In this document: piece by piece, positions 29,141 to 36,979 of the stretch
Layout: each line of letters begins with the position of its first letter
How positions within the stretch are numbered: position 1 is the first letter of the stretch
NCBI RefSeq assembly: GCF_900115285.1
Contig: NZ_FOYW01000001.1
Location: 1,461,616-1,525,615 of the forward strand
Source: Marinobacter daqiaonensis
Lineage (GTDB): Bacteria; Pseudomonadota; Gammaproteobacteria; Pseudomonadales; Oleiphilaceae
Direction: 5' to 3'
DNA: 64,000 nucleotides
Made by a program: the position numbers and the translations under genes
The notes under the pieces: model-generated
What the model saw: the letters and a program-made list of their open reading frames with translations, nothing else
Database searches by the model: none
Told to the model about the DNA's origin: nothing

Positions 29141-29749
29141 ATGAGTGACATGACCATGGGCGCCAGTGACCGCGCCACCTTTACTGACATGAAGGAAAGC
29201 ACCCAGGAAGACTGGGAGAAGATCGGCGGCTGCTACCGTGAGTTTGCCAAGGGCCACCCGGACCGCATCCTGGAGCACCTGAAACTTCTTGCCGGTGACT
29301 TCGGCGGTTTCAAGGTGGACCGCCTGACCCACTGCCTGCAAACAGCCACGCTGGCCCACCAGGATGGCAAGGATGAGGAATACGTGGTGTGCGCACTGCT
29401 GCACGACATCGGCGATACGCTTGGCGCCTTCAACCACGCCGACATCGCCGCCGCAATCCTTGAGCCCTTCGTCTCCGAGGAGAACCATTGGCTGGTCAAG
29501 CATCACGCCATTTTCCAGGGCTACTACTTCTTCCATCACCTGGGCATGGACCGGAATCTGAGGGAACAGTACCGGGATCACCCCTACTACGAGCGCACCC
29601 TGGAGTTTGTCAGCAAGTACGACTCCCCGGCTTTCAACCCGGATGGCGAGATCCTGCCTCTGGAGTTCTTCGAGCCCATGGTGCGGCGGGTGATGGCCAA
29701 GCCCAAGCGCTCCCTCTATAAGAACATTTCCAGTGAGGCGGAAGCCTGA
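29141..29749 (+). CDS. HD-domain protein, PhnZ/MIOX-like diiron oxygenase candidate
   Basis: 202 residues. The HD-type metal set is visible: His in RLTHCLQTA, His-Asp in ALLHDIGDTLG, His in FNHADIAAAIL, two His in VKHHAIFQGYYFFHH, and a final Asp in KYDSPAF. This pattern resembles the mixed-valent diiron oxygenases PhnZ and myo-inositol oxygenase more than HD phosphohydrolases. PhnZ cleaves a hydroxylated aminophosphonate made by PhnY, but no PhnY or phosphonate gene is in the window. ATG 29141 is chosen because GGGGAG lies seven bases before it; an open frame starts earlier at 29093. Confidence 0.75.
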   Translation: MSDMTMGASDRATFTDMKESTQEDWEKIGGCYREFAKGHPDRILEHLKLLAGDFGGFKVDRLTHCLQTATLAHQDGKDEEYVVCALLHDIGDTLGAFNHADIAAAILEPFVSEENHWLVKHHAIFQGYYFFHHLGMDRNLREQYRDHPYYERTLEFVSKYDSPAFNPDGEILPLEFFEPMVRRVMAKPKRSLYKNISSEAEA

Positions 29750-29770
29750 GGCGGCGGTCGCTGTACAGTT

Positions 29771-29810
29771 AAAAAAAGCCCGGCCAACAGGCGTTGACCG
29801 GGCTTTTTTA
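29771..29810. terminator. Bidirectional terminator
   Basis: AAAAAGCCCGG and CCGGGCTTTTT pair, with an extra inner CAAC/GTTG stem. It separates the HD gene from the convergent Rrf2 gene. Confidence 0.92.
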
Positions 29811-29824
29811 TGAGCTGAGGTCCG

Positions 29825-30262
29825 TCAGGCTATCTGCAGCAGCCTCAATAGCTGGGGCTTATGCCGTTCAGGCAGAATATCCTCGAGGGTATATTCGTCG
29901 AGGGCCTCAAGAAATGCCTGCAGGGCATGGGCGAAAGCCCCTTTCAGTCCACACACCGGAGTGATTGCGCAGTTCCCCTCCGAAGAGAAACACTCAACCA
30001 GATTCAGGTCCTGCTCTGTTTCCCGAACCAGTACGCCAATATTGATGGTGCGGGGGTCCCGGTGCAGCCTCATGCCGCCGCTCTTGCCGCGAACCGTTTC
30101 GATGTAGCCTTTCCGGTTGAGCTGGTGAACGACCTTCATCAAATGGTTCTTGGAAATCTGATAGCTATCGGCGATTTCCTGAATGGTGGACAGGCGATCT
30201 CTCTGGACCGCAAGATAAATCAGCACCCGCAGGGAGTAATCTGTGTAACGCGTAATATGCAT
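29825..30262 (-). CDS. nsrR: Rrf2-family NO-sensing repressor, NsrR type
   Basis: 145 residues. A winged helix-turn-helix spans about 1-65 (TIQEIADSYQISKNHLMKVV, RGKSGGMRL). Three Cys at 91, 98 and 104 (ECFSSEGNCAITPVCG) match the Fe-S ligands of NsrR. NsrR senses nitric oxide through its cluster and represses NO-detoxification genes. The neighbours fit: qNOR, a hemerythrin repair protein and two NsrR-like operators lie within 4 kb. Other Rrf2 proteins such as IscR have different Cys spacing. Confidence 0.88.
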   Translation of the reverse strand: MHITRYTDYSLRVLIYLAVQRDRLSTIQEIADSYQISKNHLMKVVHQLNRKGYIETVRGKSGGMRLHRDPRTINIGVLVRETEQDLNLVECFSSEGNCAITPVCGLKGAFAHALQAFLEALDEYTLEDILPERHKPQLLRLLQIA

Positions 30263-30307
30263 CTGGGACTCCTGAACCCTTACTTCAGGGGCGGTACCCC
30301 TGTAACT

Positions 30308-30664
30308 TCATCCTGTGGGCCGTGTCATCAGAAATAACAACAGGCCCGAAAAGAACACTCCCGCCACAACCAACAGGATCGGGGGGGACCCCAACATCAG
30401 CAACATCGTCCAGCTGGACGTGAGCAGCACCGCCGCCGCCAGCTTGGCCCTCATGGGCACCGCCCGCCTTTCACGCCAGTTCTCTATGATCGGCCCAAAG
30501 GTACGATGCCCCAGAAGCCACTCATTGAACGCCGGCGAACTCCGGCTGGCCAACCATGCCGCCAGCAGCACAAAGGGCGTCGTGGGAAGCAGTGGCAAAG
30601 CAATGCCCGCAACCCCGAGTCCTAGGCTGCAATACGCCAGAATGCGGTAAACGGTTCTGCTCAA
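30308..30664 (-). CDS. YbaN-like DUF454 membrane protein
   Basis: 118 residues, three membrane segments. The family core GVAGIALPLLPTTPFVLLAAW is unmistakable, followed by SSPAFNEWLLGHRTFGP. I place the start at TTG 30664, preceded by GGAGG with six-base spacing; the frame is open to 30817 but the extra residues do not look like protein. Function unknown. It lies between the NsrR gene and a small membrane protein gene on the same strand. Confidence 0.85.
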   Translation of the reverse strand: MSRTVYRILAYCSLGLGVAGIALPLLPTTPFVLLAAWLASRSSPAFNEWLLGHRTFGPIIENWRERRAVPMRAKLAAAVLLTSSWTMLLMLGSPPILLVVAGVFFSGLLLFLMTRPTG

Positions 30665-30813
30665 CGGCCGCCTCCACCGTAAAGATGTGAAAAAAACACC
30701 GCACTGCCTTTCCTGTCGTGGGGTCTCAGGCCCCGCAAACCTAGTGGGGGGCGTAACTCCGCGAATACCGCCTGAAATCTGGTTCGGTAATGCAACTAAT
30801 ATCGTACCGGATT

Positions 30814-31050
30814 TCAATGCACAGGTCTCCCCAGATTCTTCAGGGATATCAGTCTGGTCACATAGGAGAGCTTGAGCCCGGTGGCAAAAACCAACGTGCC
30901 TATGTGGGCGGCGATCTGGGCCGGGAGGGTCAGCCAGTCGGCCAGCGGATAGGCCAGAGCCACCGTCATTACCGTACCCAGCACGCTCAACAGCAACGCG
31001 GTATTGGCGAAGCGCAACAGTTGTTCCATGAGCGGATCTGTCGTTCCCAT
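30814..31050 (-). CDS. Small two-helix membrane protein, NO-response neighbour
   Basis: 78 residues with two predicted membrane helices (about 13-36 and 43-66). The start at ATG 31050 is set by GGAGG five bases upstream. I do not recognise the family. An NsrR-like 23-mer sits 16 bases before the start codon, and the quinol NO reductase gene is divergent, so a role in the NO response is a reasonable inference. Confidence 0.65.
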   Translation of the reverse strand: MGTTDPLMEQLLRFANTALLLSVLGTVMTVALAYPLADWLTLPAQIAAHIGTLVFATGLKLSYVTRLISLKNLGRPVH

Positions 31051-31065
31051 AACTTCCTCCACTTA

Positions 31066-31088
31066 AACATCTATTTCACATAAATCTA
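31066..31088 (-). promoter_or_regulatory. NsrR-like operator before the small membrane protein
   Basis: On the minus strand TAGATTTATGTGAAATAGAT plus GTT matches the NsrR consensus AAGATGYATTTNAAATRCAT plus CTT at 17 of 22 defined positions. It lies 16 bases upstream of the 78-residue protein's start codon, where binding would block transcription initiation or clearance. Confidence 0.5.
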
Positions 31089-31157
31089 CTAAAGCACAGC
31101 GTAAAGATTTATTCAATATGATTGTTATGTCCTGACTCCAACCGAATCAGGCTCTGA

Positions 31158-31173
31158 TACCCTTTTGGGGGTA
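31158..31173. promoter_or_regulatory. NarL-like 7-2-7 heptamer pair before norZ
   Basis: TACCCTT and GGGGGTA face each other across two bases, the layout bound by NarL/NarP. The centre is about 67 bases before the inferred norZ transcription start. Confidence 0.5.
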
Positions 31174-31184
31174 CCCACAAATTC

Positions 31185-31198
31185 TTGATCCATTTCAA
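31185..31198 (+). promoter_or_regulatory. FNR/DNR box of norZ promoter
   Basis: TTGATCCATTTCAA matches TTGAT-N4-ATCAA at nine of ten positions. TATACT at 31221-31226 is a good -10, placing the start near 31233 and this site at -41.5, the classical activating position for FNR/Dnr. Confidence 0.75.
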
Positions 31199-31207
31199 TG
31201 ATTTTTA

Positions 31208-31230
31208 AAGATTCATTTTTTATACTTGTT
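31208..31230 (+). promoter_or_regulatory. NsrR-like operator overlapping the norZ -10
   Basis: AAGATTCATTTTTTATACTT plus GTT matches the NsrR consensus at 17 of 22 defined positions, with 10 of 11 in the left half. It covers the TATACT -10 hexamer, so NsrR could repress norZ until NO removes it. Confidence 0.6.
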
Positions 31231-31280
31231 TTTGAAAAAAACCAACCTCCTATCAACGGAAGCCCACGGAGACCCAACAC

Positions 31281-33575
31281 ATGGCAAACTACCGCCGACT
31301 CTGGCTTACCCTGATCGCCATACTGGCGATCACCTTTGTCCTGCTCGGATATTTTGGGGCGGAGGTCTATCGGGCAGCCCCCCCGATTCCCGCAAAAGTC
31401 GTCACAACCGACGGCGAAACCCTGATGACAGAAGACAGCATCCTCGATGGCCAGACAGCCTGGCAATCCGTTGGCGGCATGCAGCTGGGATCCATCTGGG
31501 GCCATGGCGCCTACCAGGCCCCGGACTGGACTGCTGACTGGCTCCATCGAGAGCTCACCACCTGGTTGGAGATTGCCGCCCGGGAGGAGTATGGGAAAAA
31601 CTGGCACGATCTTTCCGGCCAGCAGCAGAATGCCCTTGAATACCAGCTGAAACAGGCCTATCGGACCAACGGCTACACGCCGGAAACCGATACTCTCGTG
31701 GTGGAAGAGCGCAGGGCCCTGGCCATTGCCGAGACCGCTGACTACTACAGCCGTCTGTTCAGCGACGACCCGCAACTCCAGCCAACCCGCGAAAATTACG
31801 CCATGAAGGAGAATACGCTGCCCAGCGCAGAGCGTCGTGAACGCATGACCGAGTTCTTCTTCTGGACCGCCTGGGCGGCTGCGACCGAGCGTCCCGGTAG
31901 CGATGCCACTTACACCAACAACTGGCCTCACGAACCGCTGATCGACAACAAGCCGACTGCCGAAAACGTTGTCTGGTCAGTCATCAGTGTCATCCTGCTG
32001 ATCGCAGGGGTGGGGGGCCTGATCTGGGCCTGGGCCTTCCTGCGCAGACATGATGAGGAGGAGCCCGCCGCACCAATGAAGGACCCCCTCACCAGCTTTG
32101 CTCTTACGCCCTCACAGCGGGCCCTGGGCAAGTACCTGCTGCTGGTCGTTGGTCTGTTCACGTTTCAGGTGATGCTCGGTGGCTTTACTGCTCATTACAC
32201 GGTGGAAGGCCAGAGCTTCTACGGTATCAATGTATCGGAGTGGTTCCCCTACTCCCTTGTCCGCACCTGGCACATCCAGGCGGCGCTGTTCTGGATCGCC
32301 ACCGGTTTCCTGGCCGCGGGCCTGTTCCTGGCGCCCATTATCAACGGTGGCACGGACCCGAAGTTCCAGAAACTTGGTGTGGACATTCTGTTCTGGGCGC
32401 TCTTCGTGGTTGTCGCCGGCTCCTTCATCGGCAATTACCTGGCCATCGCCCAGATCATGCCGGAGCACCTGAGCTTCTGGCTCGGCCACCAGGGCTATGA
32501 ATATGTCGACCTGGGGCGTTTCTGGCAGATTGGCAAGTTCATCGGCATCGTGCTCTGGCTGGTGCTGATGCTCAGAGGCATCGTGCCCGCGCTGCGCCAG
32601 CCCGGGGACAAGCACCTGCTGGCCCTGCTCACGGCATCGGTGGTGGCCATCGGGCTGTTCTACGGCGCCGGCTTCTTCTATGGCGAACGCACCCACATTT
32701 CCATCATGGAGTACTGGCGCTGGTGGATCGTCCACCTCTGGGTTGAAGGCTTCTTCGAGGTATTCGCCACCGCCGCACTGGCCTTCATCTTCTGCAGCAT
32801 GGGCCTGGTCTCCCGCACCATCGCAACGTCCGCCAGCCTGGCCTCTGCCAGCCTGTTCATGCTCGGTGGCGTGCCCGGCACCTTCCATCATCTGTATTTC
32901 TCCGGCACCACCACCCCGGTGATGGCCGTGGGCGCCACCTTCAGTGCCCTGGAAGTGGTCCCGCTGGTGGTCCTCGGCTATGAGGCCTGGGAAAACTGGC
33001 GCCTGAAGAACCGCGCCCCCTGGATGGAAAACATTCGCTGGCCGTTGACGTTCTTTGTCGCGGTGGCCTTCTGGAACATGCTGGGTGCTGGCGTCCTCGG
33101 CTTCATGATCAACCCCCCGATTGCGCTCTACTACATCCAGGGACTGAATACCACGCCGACCCACGCCCATGCGGCTCTGTTCGGAGTCTATGGTTTCCTT
33201 GCACTGGGCTTCAGCCTGCTGATCCTGCGCTATATCCGTCCCCAGATCGTGTTCGACGAGCGCCTGATGAAGATCGGTTTCTGGTGGCTGAACATCGGTC
33301 TTGTGCTGATGCTGTTCACCAGCCTATTGCCTGTGGGTCTGATCCAGTTCGTCGCCAGCGCCAGCGAAGGCCTGTGGTACGCCCGCAGCGAAGCCTTCAT
33401 GCAGAGCGATCTGCTGCAGTTCCTGCGCTGGTTCCGCACCGTGGGCGATGTGGTCTTCATTGTTGGCGCCCTGGCTGTTGCCTGGCAGGTGGTGAAGGGC
33501 GTTCTCTCTCCCACTCTTGTCACTCCGGTGATCGGCGAGTCAGACGAAGCGCATGGCAGCCAGTTACAGGCCTGA
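31281..33575 (+). CDS. norZ: Quinol-dependent nitric oxide reductase (qNOR)
   Basis: 764-residue single-subunit enzyme reducing two NO to N2O with electrons from quinol, in the inner membrane. The long N-terminal part (periplasmic domain after helix 1, with GMQLGSIWGHGAYQAPDW) is the NorC-like fusion that marks qNOR. The heme-copper core includes WHIQAALFWIATGF, the active-site Glu region HLWVEGFFEVFATAALAF, and GVPGTFHHLYFSG. The gene is preceded by FNR/DNR, NsrR and NarL-like sites. A hemerythrin gene follows after 70 bases. Often called norB in annotations. Confidence 0.95.
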   Translation: MANYRRLWLTLIAILAITFVLLGYFGAEVYRAAPPIPAKVVTTDGETLMTEDSILDGQTAWQSVGGMQLGSIWGHGAYQAPDWTADWLHRELTTWLEIAAREEYGKNWHDLSGQQQNALEYQLKQAYRTNGYTPETDTLVVEERRALAIAETADYYSRLFSDDPQLQPTRENYAMKENTLPSAERRERMTEFFFWTAWAAATERPGSDATYTNNWPHEPLIDNKPTAENVVWSVISVILLIAGVGGLIWAWAFLRRHDEEEPAAPMKDPLTSFALTPSQRALGKYLLLVVGLFTFQVMLGGFTAHYTVEGQSFYGINVSEWFPYSLVRTWHIQAALFWIATGFLAAGLFLAPIINGGTDPKFQKLGVDILFWALFVVVAGSFIGNYLAIAQIMPEHLSFWLGHQGYEYVDLGRFWQIGKFIGIVLWLVLMLRGIVPALRQPGDKHLLALLTASVVAIGLFYGAGFFYGERTHISIMEYWRWWIVHLWVEGFFEVFATAALAFIFCSMGLVSRTIATSASLASASLFMLGGVPGTFHHLYFSGTTTPVMAVGATFSALEVVPLVVLGYEAWENWRLKNRAPWMENIRWPLTFFVAVAFWNMLGAGVLGFMINPPIALYYIQGLNTTPTHAHAALFGVYGFLALGFSLLILRYIRPQIVFDERLMKIGFWWLNIGLVLMLFTSLLPVGLIQFVASASEGLWYARSEAFMQSDLLQFLRWFRTVGDVVFIVGALAVAWQVVKGVLSPTLVTPVIGESDEAHGSQLQA

Positions 33576-33645
33576 ACGAGAAATGGCCGGTCAGGGACGA
33601 CCTGCCCCACCCCGAACCGATAACCAGTGAAACCGGAGTTTGATC

Positions 33646-34128
33646 ATGACGACACAAGCATCCCTCGAAAGCACCAGCAATGAAGAGCTGATCGAGCACA
33701 TCCTGACCCGTTTCCACGACACTCATCGTGAGCAGCTACCCGAGCTGATCCAGCTTTCCGAGCGTGTGGAGCGGGTCCACGGTGGCCACCCGGACTGCCC
33801 GGCCGGGCTTTCGGCACACCTGCGCAACGTCAGCGAGGAACTGGAGACCCACATGGCGAAGGAAGAAAAAATCCTGTTCCCCATGATCACCCGCGGCATG
33901 GGTGCCATGGCTGCAGGTCCGGTATCGGTCATGCGGAGCGAACACGAAGAGCACTCAGCGGCCCTGGAGAGACTCCACACCCTCACCAACGGACTGACCC
34001 TCCCCGAGGGGGCCTGCCGCAGCTGGCAGCGACTCTACTCCGGTCTGACCGCATTTTGCGATGATCTCAGGGAGCATATCCAGCTGGAAAATGGCCTGCT
34101 GTTCAGCCGCATTGACGGTCAGAGCTGA
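33646..34128 (+). CDS. Hemerythrin-like iron-sulfur repair protein (YtfE/DnrN type)
   Basis: 160-residue hemerythrin-fold diiron protein resembling the C-terminal domain of YtfE/ScdA/DnrN, which repair Fe-S clusters damaged by NO. The ligand set is visible: His in [10 protein letters not shown], His-Glu pairs in [13 protein letters not shown], His in [10 protein letters not shown] and His-Glu in [11 protein letters not shown]. The N-terminal ScdA domain is missing, so it is the short form. CGGAG precedes ATG 33646. It is probably cotranscribed with norZ. Confidence 0.88.
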   Translation: MTTQASLESTSNEELIEHILTRFHDTHREQLPELIQLSERVERVHGGHPDCPAGLSAHLRNVSEELETHMAKEEKILFPMITRGMGAMAAGPVSVMRSEHEEHSAALERLHTLTNGLTLPEGACRSWQRLYSGLTAFCDDLREHIQLENGLLFSRIDGQS

Positions 34129-34134
34129 TCGGGA

Positions 34135-34150
34135 TACTCCCGCAGGGGTA
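34135..34150. promoter_or_regulatory. NarL-like 7-2-7 heptamer pair before moaA
   Basis: TACTCCC and AGGGGTA are inverted across two bases, 83 bases before the moaA start and directly after the hemerythrin gene. It suggests nitrate control of this moaA copy. Confidence 0.5.
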
Positions 34151-34232
34151 TCGGATTCGATGCCCCGGTTTGCCATACTTGCACTATCCTCTAGGGACAG
34201 ATACGCACACCGAAGCAACAGGAACGACGCCA

Positions 34233-35225
34233 ATGCCCAACTCCAAGCTGACAGACCGTTTTGGTCGCACCGTCAACTACGTGCGCCTGTCCGTCACTGA
34301 CCGTTGCGACTTCCGCTGCGTCTACTGCATGGCCGAGGACATGACCTTTCTGCCCCGCCAGCAGGTACTGACCCTGGAAGAGATAGCCCGCCTGGCCCGC
34401 ACCTTCACGGAACTGGGCACCGAGAAAATCAGGCTGACCGGCGGCGAGCCGCTGGTACGCAGAGACATCCTGGAACTGGTCAGGGAAATCGGCAGCTACG
34501 GCCTGCGTGACTTCGCCATGACCACCAACGGCAGCCAGTTGCCCACCATGGCCGATGACCTGCGCCGGGCGGGCATGCACCGGCTCAACATCAGCCTGGA
34601 CTCACTGGATCCGGACAGGTTCCGGCGCATTACCCGTACTGGCAAGCTGTCCCAGGTACTTGATGGCATCGACGCATCCCGGGAAGCGGGCTTTCGCGGC
34701 ATCAAGCTCAACACGGTGGTGCTGAAGGGCCGTAACGATGACGAGGTGCCTGAACTGGTGGATTTTGCCCGCCGCAAAGGGGTCGACATCACCTTCATCG
34801 AAGAGATGCCCCTGGGAGAGATCACCGAGCATGACCGGAGTGTGGCTTTCTGCAGCAGCGATGAGGTCCGGGGTATTATCCGCCAGCACCATGACCTTGT
34901 TCCCGCCACAGAGGACTCGGGAGGTCCGGCCCGTTACTACCGCATGCCCGGCAGCCAGAGCCGGGTTGGTTTCATTTCTCCCCATTCCCATAACTTCTGT
35001 TCCACCTGCAACCGGGTCCGGGTGACCGTTGAGGGCCGGTTGTTGCTTTGCCTCGGCAATGAGCATTCGGTGGATCTGCGGCGGGTGCTGCGGGGCAACC
35101 CCGTTTCCGACGACAAGCTCAGGCAGACCATTATTGACGCCATGGAGCTGAAGCCCGAGAAGCATCACTTCGAGGTTGGGGGGGATGTTCAGATTCTTCG
35201 GTTCATGAATATGACTGGCGGCTGA
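34233..35225 (+). CDS. moaA: GTP 3',8-cyclase MoaA
   Basis: Radical-SAM enzyme opening molybdenum cofactor synthesis. The N-terminal cluster motif is CDFRCVYC near residue 25. The C-terminal cluster is [19 protein letters not shown], and the chain ends in the double Gly needed for activity (MNMTGG). About 330 residues, as usual. ATG 34233 follows AGGA; the longer frame from 34170 adds unlikely residues. Molybdopterin is required by NarG, and in Pseudomonas a moaA copy is part of the nar operon, which explains its place here. Confidence 0.95.
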   Translation: MPNSKLTDRFGRTVNYVRLSVTDRCDFRCVYCMAEDMTFLPRQQVLTLEEIARLARTFTELGTEKIRLTGGEPLVRRDILELVREIGSYGLRDFAMTTNGSQLPTMADDLRRAGMHRLNISLDSLDPDRFRRITRTGKLSQVLDGIDASREAGFRGIKLNTVVLKGRNDDEVPELVDFARRKGVDITFIEEMPLGEITEHDRSVAFCSSDEVRGIIRQHHDLVPATEDSGGPARYYRMPGSQSRVGFISPHSHNFCSTCNRVRVTVEGRLLLCLGNEHSVDLRRVLRGNPVSDDKLRQTIIDAMELKPEKHHFEVGGDVQILRFMNMTGG

Positions 35226-35247
35226 AGCCTGCTGGTTCTGGTGGCTG

Positions 35248-35360
35248 GCGGTGGGGTAAGGGGGAGCTTTCTCCGCCGCAATTCACGGCCCATCCATCGG
35301 CCGGCCTTGCTAAAGCGACATCCCTGTCGCAGCTGCGAAAGCTCCCCCTTACCCCACCGC
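35248..35360. repeat. Long-stem palindromic intergenic repeat, copy 2
   Basis: Arms of 24 bases (35248-35271 and 35337-35360) are perfect reverse complements, reading GCGGTGGGGTAAGGGGGAGC and onward TTTC on the left. The interior has GCAATTCACGGCCCATCC. It lies 22 bases after moaA and probably terminates or protects its mRNA. Confidence 0.9.
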
Positions 35361-35472
35361 CGACGTGCATTTCTGCCAGCCTCCTGTCGACAAAAAACAA
35401 CTACTCAACAGCTTAGTCAGGATAAGGCCAGACCTGAGTTCGAGCGAATCTTGCGGTGTCGGAAAAGTCTGA

Positions 35473-35590
35473 GGTGGGCTGTCCCTGGGAGGTCTTTCAG
35501 AGCAGGGCCATGGATGGCCCGGTAGCAAGCCCGGCCAGGGATGGCCGTGAATTGCGGCGGCGAGAGACCTCCCAGTGCCAGCCCGCCACC
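35473..35590. repeat. Long-stem palindromic intergenic repeat, copy 3
   Basis: Left arm 35473-35498 begins GGTGGGCTGTCCCTGGGAGG; right arm 35562-35590 complements it with a few mismatches. The interior carries GGCCATGGATGGCCC and GGCCGTGAATTGC, the reverse-strand form of the ATTCACGGCC seen in copies 1 and 2. It is the 3-prime flank of nosL. Confidence 0.85.
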
Positions 35591-35618
35591 ACCAAACTCA
35601 CCAGGCCCGCTCAAAAAA

Positions 35619-36134
35619 CTACATGGCAGCCCCGAAACTAAGGTGCTCCATGGTAATCCCATCAAACGGCACCACCTCGCCACCGTACTGCCCGGCAAAA
35701 GTCTCGGCATCCGACTGAGCCGCAAAAGAGGCCAGGGTGGGGCCCATGGCGCCGGTCCGCTCAGAACCCACAACAAACCAGGCCTCCCGGGCATCAATCA
35801 GGGCCGTATCATCCGGATGCTCCCAGTCAGTCTGGGCCATGTCATGGACATAGAGTGTGTAATCCCGATTGATGTTCTCCGGCTGCATTGCCCACGAGAA
35901 CATGTCGCGAGTGGAGCAGAATTTACGAACCTGCGACTCCTCACCCGAAATCGCCTGGCCCTTTGGGCCGGGGAAGCGGGTAATGGCCATGCCGCAAACA
36001 TGGCATTCATCGCCGGACTCGAAATGAACCGGATCTGGCCTGGCCTGCGCCGTCTCCTCCGAACCCGAGCAGGCCACCAGGATGCTGGTCAGAATCAGGA
36101 TCAGACCGGTACGTATAAGGGGTAACATATTCAT
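35619..36134 (-). CDS. nosL: Copper chaperone lipoprotein NosL
   Basis: 171 residues. A lipoprotein signal ends at LVAC (Cys 22). The Cu(I)-binding motif DECHVCGM follows near residue 42, and FCSTRDMFSW is conserved in NosL. It delivers copper for the CuZ site of nitrous oxide reductase. ATG 36134 has CTGGAG seven bases upstream; the frame is open further but into nosY. Last gene of nosRZDFYL, 14 bases after nosY. Confidence 0.95.
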   Translation of the reverse strand: MNMLPLIRTGLILILTSILVACSGSEETAQARPDPVHFESGDECHVCGMAITRFPGPKGQAISGEESQVRKFCSTRDMFSWAMQPENINRDYTLYVHDMAQTDWEHPDDTALIDAREAWFVVGSERTGAMGPTLASFAAQSDAETFAGQYGGEVVPFDGITMEHLSFGAAM

Positions 36135-36148
36135 CGACAGACTCCAGA

Positions 36149-36979
36149 TCAGATACGACGGTTTCGGAAAAGGGCCCAGGCGCCCGCCAGGGGGACCACG
36201 AACCAGACCACCAGGGCCGCCCAAAGGCCGGCGGGGCCCATGGGCAGGTCCGCGCCCAGGCTCAGCACACCGGTCAGCCGGGCACCCCCTTCAAAGGCGA
36301 CAATGTTCAGCAGACGGTAGATATCCGTGGGGTTGAGCAACAGCAGCCAGGGCAGAAGGTCGGGGTTCAACCTGCCCTCGCTGGCCACGAGGATGCCCAG
36401 CAACACCAGGTCGAAAATCAGAACGAAGAAGAACCAGATCGCCAGAGCCAGACCCGCGGCCAGGGGCTTCTCGCTCACCCGGACGCTGACGAGGTACGCG
36501 AGGGCGATAAAGCCCCAGCCCAGCAGGATTGTCGACAGGATGAACCGGAACATGGCCACCGCCAGAGCGCCGACAGCCACTTCGTTAACAAGGAGGGCGA
36601 TCGCCACTCCAGCCACACCGAAACCGATCAGGGTCGCCAGTGCCAGGGTCAGGCCATGGCCCAGGAACTTGCCGAACAGGAGCTGACCCCGGCTCAGGGG
36701 ATAGGTCATCAGCAACAGCAACGTGCCGCCCTCTTCCTCCCCTACAATCGCATCGTAGGCCAGCAGCAATGCAATCAACGGGATCAGGAAGATACCCAGG
36801 CTGGCCAGACTGGCGATGGTCGCAGGCGTGGATGCGTAACCCACCGTACCCGACGCCGCCGCACCGAACCATGCGATGCCCAGGGCCAGGGTGGCGAAAA
36901 CGATGGCAATGGCGATCAGCCAGCGATTGCGGAGGCTGTCAGCCAGTTCCTTGCGGGCGATGGTCCAGATACTGTTCAT
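36149..36979 (-). CDS. nosY: Nos ABC transporter permease NosY
   Basis: 276-residue inner-membrane permease with six membrane segments, beginning WTIARKELADSLRNRWL. With NosF and periplasmic NosD it supports maturation of the copper-sulfide CuZ centre of nitrous oxide reductase. Its ATG overlaps the nosF stop by four bases. Confidence 0.95.
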   Translation of the reverse strand: MNSIWTIARKELADSLRNRWLIAIAIVFATLALGIAWFGAAASGTVGYASTPATIASLASLGIFLIPLIALLLAYDAIVGEEEGGTLLLLMTYPLSRGQLLFGKFLGHGLTLALATLIGFGVAGVAIALLVNEVAVGALAVAMFRFILSTILLGWGFIALAYLVSVRVSEKPLAAGLALAIWFFFVLIFDLVLLGILVASEGRLNPDLLPWLLLLNPTDIYRLLNIVAFEGGARLTGVLSLGADLPMGPAGLWAALVVWFVVPLAGAWALFRNRRI

